Shown here: piece after piece, positions 5,743-11,842 of the stretch | How the letters are laid out: each line of letters opens with the position of its first letter | Position numbering within the stretch: the stretch's first letter is position 1 | NCBI GenBank assembly: GCA_964602415.1 | Contig: CAZRQL010000043.1 | Span: 1 to 18,520 of the forward strand | Direction: 5' to 3' | Length of the DNA stretch: 18,520 bases | Origin: CAZRQL01 sp964602415 | Lineage (GTDB): Bacteria > Bacteroidota > Bacteroidia > Cytophagales > Flammeovirgaceae | Translations under genes and position numbers: made by a program | Notes under the pieces: generated by a model | The model's database searches: none | What the model was told of the DNA's origin: nothing | The model's input: the letters and a program-made list of their open reading frames with translations, nothing else

Positions 5743-8422
5743 TGTATTTTCGGGTTTTTCCTGTGTGGGTTTCGTCCAAAACTACCTTTCCTTTGTTCTC
5801 TGGCGATGGTCGCATAAAGTAGTATTTTTCAAAACCATAGCCCATAATATTGGCAGCAAAAATGGTAATAAAACCATTGTCTTTGCAGAATTGCACCAAC
5901 TCGCCAATATTTTTCGGGTCAATCGTGAGCTCATCAACAAAGAAAACTACTTTGTTTTCTTCGCTATCCACTTTGAAATATTTAATAATGAGCAAAAACA
6001 AAATCAAGTTTATCATTCGGATTGTGCCTGTACTTTCGTTTTGCTTTTTCAAATCAATTTCCTTTTTGCTATCGTCTTCATACAAAGCATCAATTTTAAT
6101 GCTGAATAGTTCGGCAAATTCATAAATTCTTGATTTGGCACTATTCAAATACTCATCAAGTTTTTGCAAGCCTTGCTGTTGTTCTTGGTCGTTGGTATCA
6201 AAAAGTAGCTCTGTTTGCCCAATGTTTAGTTTTTCTACTTTGCTTATCAAAGTAAGTTCTTTTATAAAACTTTCATTATCAACAATTTTGATAGTCATTT
6301 CTCTGATGCGTGAAATAGGATATTTACGCACCCAATTATTGAACTCGGTAATAAAATCTCGTTTGAACTCTCTGTATTCTTTCAAATAAGCCAAAACAGG
6401 GTGAATAATTTGGTTAGAAATAATTTTCAGATGTTCCTGCTTTTGCTTTTCTCTTTCGGCAATGGCTTCCAATTCCTTGCCTACATTTTCAATAAAATCT
6501 TTTTCGTAGGCATATTCTCGTCCTGATTTGTTTTTCAGGTCGTTGAAAAGGCTGTTTTTTGTTCTTTCCAATTCTTTGTAGTTATGAATTTGCTTGCGAA
6601 AATCGGTTAAAAAAAGTTCAATATCCGAAACGGGAATGTAGTCGCAAACCAATTCAGGTAGTTTGTCGTCTGCGAAAATCTTGTTGTTTTCAATAAGTTT
6701 CGCCAATTCTTTTTCGTGGTCTGTTTTCTGTTGGTTGTATTTTTTTATTAGTTCTTTATTGTCTTTAATTTGCTTTTTAATCGTTTCAAGGGCTTCGCTT
6801 TTTTCAGAAAGTTGCTTATTTAGGCTTTCAAGTTCTGTACTTAAAACCTTGATATTGTTTTCGTTGGGTTCTTTGAGTTTTACCTTTTCAATCTTTTTGT
6901 TTTCGTCATCTCTCTCATTGATTTTGCTTTGAAGTTCTTTTTTCTTCTTTTCAAAATCAATGCTGTATGGTAAAGCCTTTTCCAATTCGGAAATTTCTTT
7001 TTTAGTTTGTTCCAAATCGTCTTGCAATTCTGCAAGGGTTTTAATTTGTTTAGGACTAATGGCTGAAATATCAATTTCACCGTCAAAAATTTTCAATAAT
7101 TCGGAAAAATTGGCAATCTGTTTTACCAATTTCCCTCTGTCCAAAACATCTTGCGAAAGCAAGGCATTGAGTAATTTTTGTTTTTCCGTGTCTTGTGTAA
7201 TATTGAAAAGTAACAGTTTTTCTTTGCCTTCAATATTGGTTATAAGGCTTTCTTGTGTCTTTTTAAAGTCGGCTAATTTCTTGCGAATTTGATTTGCGTT
7301 TAAATCACTTCGCTCTATTTTCTGCATATTATAGTCTATTTCCCTGATTTGCTTATCCAAACTTTCAATTTTTTCTTCAAAAGATTTGATTAAACTTTCG
7401 GTAGGTAAATTTAAAGGGTTGAGCAAAGTAATTTCACGTAAAACAGTTTTTGAGTTTTCAATGGCTCTTTCCTTATTTGAAACTTCGGTTTCTAACTTTT
7501 GCGTTTCTTTGAGCAAGTTATCTCTATCAGGCTCTATATTTTCATTCAGTTTTTCGTACAAACCTGCTTGCTCTTCTGCGTGTTTGATTTGAAATTGTAA
7601 ATCTTGGGTACGTTTGCTGAAATACTCATTGAAAGTATAGAAAAGTTGTCCCACCTTTTCTTTCTGCACTTCAAAACGCACCAAACAATCCTTAAAGGTT
7701 TCAAAATCTTTTTTGATGCTTTTAAAAATTTCTATGTCTTGATGGATTTTTTTTAACTGAACAAGGCTATCCTTTTTAGTATTGTCTGCAAATACTTTCA
7801 AAACGGCATTTTTGCGGTTATTGGCAATTATCAAAGCCTTTTGCAGGTTTTCGGCATTGATAGATTTTGAATTTATCAAGTGCTGATAAATTTCGGCAAA
7901 CATTTCTCTGCGTTGCACTTCGTTTTTGAGCCAAACCACTGCATTTTTACTTTGGTCAAAACTATAAAACTCGTCAAACAACTTGGCTTTGTCTAATTTT
8001 CGGTAATTGATACCATTGCTCAACAAATAATCGGTAAAAGCTTGAAAATCCTTTATTTTACCGGTTTCTTCAAAAAAAGTCAATTCGTCAAAAGGAAAAT
8101 CTATTTTGTAGTATTCCAATTCATCAATTTTGCGTTTGAGCAAAATACAATAATATCCGCCTGCTTTCTTTTTGAAATTTTCAAAGATAATATAACTGTT
8201 TTTGTCGGAAGGGAAAAGGTGTTCAAGGGTTTGTTTGAAAGTGTATTTGTCATTGTCAAACGACATATATTGTTGTTTGATGCAATACAAAAAATTGAGT
8301 GTGTCAATAAGCGTAGTTTTCCCGATTTGGTTTTCACCTACCAACTGAATAGAGTTTTTGTCAAGCGTAATAACTGCTTTTGCGTGCTTTTTAGAGTTGA
8401 ATATTGCAATTTTTGAAATCAT
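5735..8422 (-). CDS. SMC-like ATPase, MukB/MksB/JetC-like
   Basis: An 895-residue ABC-type ATPase of SMC architecture. Walker A is GENQIGKT at 29-36 and Walker B is VVFFVDE at 825-831, next to the C-terminus, so the ATPase site forms only when the ends fold together. Between them lie two long Lys/Glu/Gln-rich coiled-coil arms (about 260-410 and 470-690), separated near the middle by a less charged stretch around 410-465 that could be the hinge. The ABC signature is unusual: STGTIR (797-802) in place of LSGGQ. The usual switch histidine seems replaced in FITIFAAN. At 895 residues the arms are much shorter than in MukB (near 1,480). It is the first gene of the operon, only 37 bp after the ABC permease, with no clear promoter in that gap. 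Confidence 0.78.
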   Translation of the reverse strand: MISKIAIFNSKKHAKAVITLDKNSIQLVGENQIGKTTLIDTLNFLYCIKQQYMSFDNDKYTFKQTLEHLFPSDKNSYIIFENFKKKAGGYYCILLKRKIDELEYYKIDFPFDELTFFEETGKIKDFQAFTDYLLSNGINYRKLDKAKLFDEFYSFDQSKNAVVWLKNEVQRREMFAEIYQHLINSKSINAENLQKALIIANNRKNAVLKVFADNTKKDSLVQLKKIHQDIEIFKSIKKDFETFKDCLVRFEVQKEKVGQLFYTFNEYFSKRTQDLQFQIKHAEEQAGLYEKLNENIEPDRDNLLKETQKLETEVSNKERAIENSKTVLREITLLNPLNLPTESLIKSFEEKIESLDKQIREIDYNMQKIERSDLNANQIRKKLADFKKTQESLITNIEGKEKLLLFNITQDTEKQKLLNALLSQDVLDRGKLVKQIANFSELLKIFDGEIDISAISPKQIKTLAELQDDLEQTKKEISELEKALPYSIDFEKKKKELQSKINERDDENKKIEKVKLKEPNENNIKVLSTELESLNKQLSEKSEALETIKKQIKDNKELIKKYNQQKTDHEKELAKLIENNKIFADDKLPELVCDYIPVSDIELFLTDFRKQIHNYKELERTKNSLFNDLKNKSGREYAYEKDFIENVGKELEAIAEREKQKQEHLKIISNQIIHPVLAYLKEYREFKRDFITEFNNWVRKYPISRIREMTIKIVDNESFIKELTLISKVEKLNIGQTELLFDTNDQEQQQGLQKLDEYLNSAKSRIYEFAELFSIKIDALYEDDSKKEIDLKKQNESTGTIRMINLILFLLIIKYFKVDSEENKVVFFVDELTIDPKNIGELVQFCKDNGFITIFAANIMGYGFEKYYFMRPSPENKGKVVLDETHTGKTRKYND

Positions 8423-8459
8423 TTTTGGTTGTCTTTATTCTAAGTATAAACCTACACAA

Positions 8460-9320
8460 TTAATGAACCTTCACCCTGCCCGCCAATGATTTTTTGAGCC
8501 AATAAATCAAATAGCAAAACCCAAAAATCAACCCTATCACACTGGCCATCATAGCCGTTATTGAGTTGTTGAAAAACTTGGCCAAATAATAACCGCACAC
8601 CGATGTAATAATGGCAACAAGCGCCGAAATTAACAGCATCACACGCAAATCGTCGGTGAGCAAATACGCACAAGCCGCAGGGCCAACAAAAAATACCACC
8701 ACCAAAATAGCACCCACCGCCTCAAAACTCACCACCGTAGTGAGCGAAATAATGGTTACAAACAAATAATGCCAGCCAACAATCGAAACCCCTATGGCAG
8801 CGCAGTAGGCCTTGTCGAAGGTGGTAATAAACAAAACCCTAAAAAATAAAACCACAAACAACACATTGAACAGTGCAATCAAAAAGAGTGAAAAACCTAT
8901 CCTTGGGATGGAAAACCCAAAAAAATCGCCTGTGTCCAAGACTGACAAAGCTAAGTCCCCATAGAGCACACAGTCCAAATCCAAATCCACCATATTGGCA
9001 GAAGAAGTCGTCAAAATAATGCCTACCGCAAAAAGAAAGGTAAACACAATACCCATAGCCGAATCGCCTTGGATGCTGAATTGGTGTTGCAAGTACTCAA
9101 TGGACAAAGAAGCCAGCACCCCCATAAGCGAGGCACTCAAGAGCATCACCCAGCTTTGCAAAGAGCCACTAAGTAAATAAGCCGCCACGATAGCCGGCAA
9201 AACCGCATGAGAAATGGCATCGGCCAGCATGGCTTGCCGCCTGAAAATCATAAAGCAGCCCGGTATAGAGCATGAAATCCCCACCAGTGCCGCCAACAAA
9301 ATCACCCAAAAGTCTAACAT
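8460..9320 (-). CDS. Zinc/manganese-type ABC transporter permease (ZnuB/MntB/TroC family)
   Basis: A 286-residue integral membrane protein with about eight or nine hydrophobic segments. It has the family's N-terminal block (CFMIFRRQAMLADAISHAVLP, residues about 22-42), the LYGD turn near residue 119 and a C-terminal GPAACAYLLTDDL block. ABC-3 permeases move Zn, Mn or Fe ions across the inner membrane with an ATPase and a binding protein. Neither partner is in this window: upstream lies a T9SS protein, downstream the SMC operon. It is therefore an isolated permease gene here, unless a partner lies elsewhere. An inverted repeat occupies the 81-bp gap upstream. Ion specificity cannot be read from sequence. 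Confidence 0.88.
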   Translation of the reverse strand: MLDFWVILLAALVGISCSIPGCFMIFRRQAMLADAISHAVLPAIVAAYLLSGSLQSWVMLLSASLMGVLASLSIEYLQHQFSIQGDSAMGIVFTFLFAVGIILTTSSANMVDLDLDCVLYGDLALSVLDTGDFFGFSIPRIGFSLFLIALFNVLFVVLFFRVLFITTFDKAYCAAIGVSIVGWHYLFVTIISLTTVVSFEAVGAILVVVFFVGPAACAYLLTDDLRVMLLISALVAIITSVCGYYLAKFFNNSITAMMASVIGLIFGFCYLIYWLKKSLAGRVKVH

Positions 9321-9329
9321 AGAAAATCA

Positions 9330-9385
9330 GATTGGCTGTCTAAAAAAGACAAATAAAGCAAAATCAATTCGCTTTACAGCCAATC
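9330..9385 (-). repeat. Nested inverted repeat between T9SS gene and permease
   Basis: GATTGGCTGT (9330-9339) and ACAGCCAATC (9376-9385) are exact reverse complements. Inside, on the minus strand, AAAGCGAA (9375-9368) can pair with TTTGCTTT (9362-9355) with one G-U pair, and is followed by a T-rich run ending near 9341, as in an intrinsic terminator for the T9SS gene. The outer arms would compete with or enclose that hairpin, so attenuation or a regulator site for the permease is possible. Confidence 0.5.
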
Positions 9386-9387
9386 AA

Positions 9388-9407
9388 GAGTAAACCTGTT
9401 TTTACTC
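9388..9407 (-). repeat. Hairpin over the stop codon of the T9SS gene
   Basis: GAGTAAA (9388-9394) and TTTACTC (9401-9407) form a perfect 7-bp stem with a 6-nt loop that includes the TAA stop (9402-9404). It is not followed by a T tract. It may stabilise the 3' end or act with the next structure. Confidence 0.45.
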
Positions 9408-10160
9408 AACAACTATTTTTTTATGAATCTCGCCTTGTTGGGTTTGTATTTTTATGACATACAAACCGGCGGTAAAATTTTTAAGTTCAGCTATGTATTC
9501 TTGCGCAATACGCTGAAAAGGCAAACCCTGCTGCTGCCCCGTTGAAGATATTATTTTAATGTCTAAAACCTGCAAGTCAGGCACTTTCACAACAATTTGA
9601 GTGGATGCAGGATTGGGATAAACGACTATTTGAGCCAATTGCTCCTCGCTCAGGGCGGTAGTCTTGTCGGCTACTTCAATAAAAAACCGCTCCAGCGAGC
9701 CGGGCAGAACCGTCGGGATTCCAAAGGTTTTAACCTCAGTTCTTCCGTAAATACGCACTTGGTAACGCCCTCGGCTATTTGGGGGGGGCGTGCCATAAAG
9801 TATGGTACAGCCTTGCTTTTGGGCTTCAAACTTGCAATTCGGGGGGTTGCACTTATAACCCATCCCGGGAGGCAGGCCTGTTACACTGTCTATCTGGCTG
9901 TAACTTACCGGAACCAGTATTGTTGAGCCGCCCCCGGGCACCTCTATAAGAGTGTCTTTGGGTATGAGGACTTGAAAAACCTCACCGTATGCAACTGTTT
10001 CGTAGGCCTTTGGAAAATACCAGAATCCATTGATGAACTCACTGCCTTTGGGGTAGGTGAAGACCCCTTTACTGTCGTTGGGCTGGGGGGTGCAGGTTTG
10101 GGCAGCGACTTGACTCTTTGACAGTAAGAGTAGTGTTGCAAACAAAAATAGTATCTTCAT
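9402..10160 (-). CDS. Secreted protein with type IX secretion (type A) C-terminal sorting domain
   Basis: A 252-residue protein. Residues 1-20 are a Sec signal peptide (MKILFLFATLLLL, cleavage near VAAQ). The middle carries a Bacteroidota surface module, LPPGMGYKCNPPNC then a cysteine and LYGTPPP, known from Ig-like/putative-Ig repeats where it closes one beta-sandwich. The last ~75 residues are a T9SS type A sorting domain: VVYPNPAST, LKIISSTGQ-like strand, LYVIKIQTQQG and a terminal KKIVVE. Such proteins cross the outer membrane by the Por system and are released or anchored. It has only one visible module, so it is small for the class. Homopolymeric C tracts in the coding strand (see 9781-9788) could allow slippage. 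Function beyond export is unknown. Confidence 0.9.
   Translation of the reverse strand: MKILFLFATLLLLSKSQVAAQTCTPQPNDSKGVFTYPKGSEFINGFWYFPKAYETVAYGEVFQVLIPKDTLIEVPGGGSTILVPVSYSQIDSVTGLPPGMGYKCNPPNCKFEAQKQGCTILYGTPPPNSRGRYQVRIYGRTEVKTFGIPTVLPGSLERFFIEVADKTTALSEEQLAQIVVYPNPASTQIVVKVPDLQVLDIKIISSTGQQQGLPFQRIAQEYIAELKNFTAGLYVIKIQTQQGEIHKKIVVE
9781..9788 (-). repeat. G8/C8 homopolymer inside the T9SS gene
   Basis: Eight G on the plus strand, read as eight C in the coding strand, encode the PPP of YGTPPPN near residue 125. Shorter G6 tracts lie at 9841-9846 and 10085-10090. A one-base slip at C8 would shift the frame before the sorting domain. Confidence 0.7.
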
Positions 10161-10247
10161 AATAAATGCTAAATTAAATATTTTATGAACGATTTGCAGC
10201 GGATTTCGTATGAGAATTACATAAAGAATTACCCAAATAATTTAAGC

Positions 10248-10259
10248 GCAAACGTTTGC
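10248..10259. promoter_or_regulatory. 12-bp palindrome of LacI/GalR-operator type
   Basis: GCAAACGTTTGC is a perfect palindrome with the central CG and AAACGTTT core typical of LacI/GalR-family operators such as PurR sites. Its last bases contain the TTTG that serves as the -33 element of the fbp promoter, so a bound repressor would block that promoter. It also lies about 90 bp upstream of the divergent T9SS gene. Confidence 0.5.
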
Positions 10260-10285
10260 CGCAATACAATGAATCTTTACTTTTG
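10255..10285 (+). promoter_or_regulatory. fbp promoter (Bacteroidota type)
   Basis: TTTG (10255-10258), a 19-bp spacer and TACTTTTG (10278-10285) match the Bacteroidota consensus TTTG-N19-TAnnTTTG fully. Transcription would begin around 10290, giving a leader of about 15 nt before ATG 10305. Confidence 0.75.
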
Positions 10286-10304
10286 CAAATAAACAAAAAT
10301 CTCA

Positions 10305-11315
10305 ATGAAAACGCTTGAACAATATACTGCTCCGGTAGGCACGGCCTTAGACCGGTTTATAGCCGAAAAACAAGAACAATTCAAATACGCTACGGGTGAG
10401 CTTTCGCAACTGTTGCGCGATATCGCTTTGGCGGGAAAAATCATCAACCGCGAAATCAACCGCGCGGGTTTGATAGGCTTGGAGGGCAGCTTTGGAAGCT
10501 CAGACATCAACGTACAAGGCGAATACCAACAAAAACTGGATGTTATTGCTGAGGTGCGCTTCACACGCGCCCTAACGCGAGGCGGACAAACCTGCGCTGT
10601 AATCTCCGAAGAGGCAGAAGATATTGTTTACACCGGCAAAAATGACGCTAAGTACGTGGTAGCCATTGACCCGCTGGACGGCTCTTCAAATATAGATGTC
10701 AATGTATCGGTGGGGACAATTTTTTCTATTTTTCGCCGCCGTAGCCCCATCGGTACGCCCCCGGGACTTGAGGATGTCCTCCAAAAAGGCTCTGAACAGG
10801 TCGGTGCGGGTTATATATTGTATGGCTCTTCTACCATGTTGGTTTATTCCACAGGTTATGGGGTGGCGGGATTTACCTATGAGCCTTCACTGGGAGAATA
10901 TTTCCTATCGCACCCCCAAATCAAAATCAGCGACGATGGAAAAATCTATTCTATCAACGAAGGCAACTACCTCGAATTTGACGAAGCCACCCAAAACTGG
11001 ATAGAATACTGCAAGAAAAATAAGTTCAGCACCCGTTATATTGGCTCGCTGGTAGCTGATTTTCACAGAAATATGTTCAAAGGTGGGATTTATGTCTATC
11101 CCCCCACAGCCAAAGCACCCAATGGCAAACTGCGTTTGATGTACGAATGCAATCCAATGGCCTTTTTGGCAGAGCAAGCAGGAGGAATGGCTACCGATGG
11201 CAGAAGAAGAATCTTGGATATAGAACCCACTGACATACACCAAAGGTCGCCGCTTTTTGTGGGTTCAAGCAAAATGGTTGAAAAAGCGATGGAATTTTAC
11301 AAAGAGGAGTTGTAA
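10305..11315 (+). CDS. fbp: Class 1 fructose-1,6-bisphosphatase
   Basis: A 336-residue enzyme of normal length. Metal and phosphate site residues are all present: E102-E103 (SEEAE), DPLDGSSN (122-129), the substrate loop YIGSLVADFHRN (245-256), and KLRLMYECNPMAFLAEQAGG (275-294) with the glutamate metal ligand, followed by IHQRSPLFVGS (311-321). It removes the 1-phosphate from fructose 1,6-bisphosphate in gluconeogenesis, in the cytoplasm. The gene stands alone with its own promoter and a terminator, and the LacI-type palindrome over the -33 box suggests control by carbon source. The start is secure, since ATG 10305 sits a short leader after the promoter. Confidence 0.97.
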   Translation: MKTLEQYTAPVGTALDRFIAEKQEQFKYATGELSQLLRDIALAGKIINREINRAGLIGLEGSFGSSDINVQGEYQQKLDVIAEVRFTRALTRGGQTCAVISEEAEDIVYTGKNDAKYVVAIDPLDGSSNIDVNVSVGTIFSIFRRRSPIGTPPGLEDVLQKGSEQVGAGYILYGSSTMLVYSTGYGVAGFTYEPSLGEYFLSHPQIKISDDGKIYSINEGNYLEFDEATQNWIEYCKKNKFSTRYIGSLVADFHRNMFKGGIYVYPPTAKAPNGKLRLMYECNPMAFLAEQAGGMATDGRRRILDIEPTDIHQRSPLFVGSSKMVEKAMEFYKEEL

Positions 11316-11320
11316 GCAAC

Positions 11321-11345
11321 AAAAAAAGGGGCAGATGCCCCCTTT
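11321..11345. terminator. Bidirectional terminator between fbp and the Lys/Cys-rich gene
   Basis: Seven A, GGGGC (11328-11332), loop AGAT, GCCCC (11337-11341), one extra C, then TTTCTCTT. It serves fbp on the plus strand and the convergent small gene, whose stop is at 11349, on the minus strand. Confidence 0.8.
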
Positions 11346-11348
11346 CTC

Positions 11349-11621
11349 TTAGATACCGTCTTTTTTAGAACCGCAAGATTTTTTTTCTTCGCTGCTGCAT
11401 CCTTTTTTAGCTTCATCCTTTTTAGCTTCTTCGGCTTGTGAAGAACAGCATCCGTTTTTCTTAGATTTTTTAGACTTCTTCTCGCCTTTTTCAGACTTTT
11501 CAGATTTTTCTTTTTTGTCCTTGTCCTTGTCCAAAACAACGGCAGATGATTTAGCAAAAGACTGAGCCACAGGAGCGGCTACAAAAGCGGCCAAAGCCAA
11601 CATCAAAACAACTTTCCTCAT
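11349..11621 (-). CDS. Small exported lysine- and cysteine-rich protein
   Basis: A 90-residue protein I cannot assign to a named family. Residues 1-23 are a clear signal peptide (MRKVVLMLALAAFVAAPVAQ, cleavage after SFA). The mature part is very hydrophilic, with Lys/Asp/Glu/Ser runs (about 31-56) and four cysteines at 58, 59, 75 and 83 in a CC...C...C arrangement with nearby serines and glycines. It is likely periplasmic or outer-membrane attached and probably unstructured. Cysteine spacing would suit metal binding or disulfides, but there is no direct evidence. Low-complexity sequence means similarity hits should be read with care. It is a single gene, convergent with fbp, and divergent from fumarylacetoacetase across a 221-bp AT-rich gap. 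Confidence 0.72.
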   Translation of the reverse strand: MRKVVLMLALAAFVAAPVAQSFAKSSAVVLDKDKDKKEKSEKSEKGEKKSKKSKKNGCCSSQAEEAKKDEAKKGCSSEEKKSCGSKKDGI

Positions 11622-11785
11622 TTCAATTAAATTTACTTACAAAACAAGAATAGTTTGGGTAAAGTTGTTAAAACATCAATTTAAAAAAAATGTAAGTATA
11701 GATAAAATAGCATAAAGTATTGAAAATAAACAAATAATAAGCAGAAAAATTGTAGATAAAAATTAAAACATTGCCCCAAAAAGAG

Positions 11786-11812
11786 TTTTTAGTGTGCAAG
11801 TCATTAGATTTG
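11786..11812 (+). promoter_or_regulatory. Promoter of fumarylacetoacetase gene
   Basis: TAGATTTG (11805-11812) matches TAnnTTTG exactly; an imperfect -33 box, TTTT, starts at 11786. The predicted start, near 11818, leaves a leader of about 25 nt to ATG 11843. The rest of 11622-11785 is AT-rich with nothing else recognised. Confidence 0.5.
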
Positions 11813-11842
11813 CGAAATTTGGTAACCTAAATAGTTGACAAA

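Larger units (their letters stand above)
3138..8422 (-). other. Four-gene Wadjet/MksBEFG-like SMC operon (order C-D-A-B)
   Basis: Four minus-strand genes run without gaps: SMC-like ATPase (8422-5735), TOPRIM protein (5742-4933), kleisin-like protein (4936-3665) and MukE-like protein (3668-3138). Junction overlaps are 8, 4 and 4 bp, the last two as ATGA. The block is AT-rich: by hand count 20/60 G+C at 7021-7080 and 19/60 at 4261-4320, against 33/60 at 2101-2160 and 30/60 at 9061-9120 in flanking genes. This suggests transfer. The set of parts matches plasmid-restricting condensins such as Wadjet. No transposase or attachment site was found at either end. Confidence 0.75.

Noticed and set aside
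5723..8416. Several plus-strand frames opposite the SMC ATPase gene
   Set aside because: They are Ser/Phe/Leu-rich products of the reverse of a Lys/Glu-rich coiled-coil gene, with no family signal.
3131..8449. 8-bp inverted match (TTTATACT at 3131-3138 and AGTATAAA at 8442-8449) as ends of the SMC block
   Set aside because: Too short and AT-rich to stand out from chance in such sequence; no duplication of flanking bases seen.
11297..11557. 86-residue Lys-rich frame overlapping the small exported protein
   Set aside because: It is the same low-complexity DNA read in another frame, has no signal peptide, and runs over the terminator into the end of fbp.
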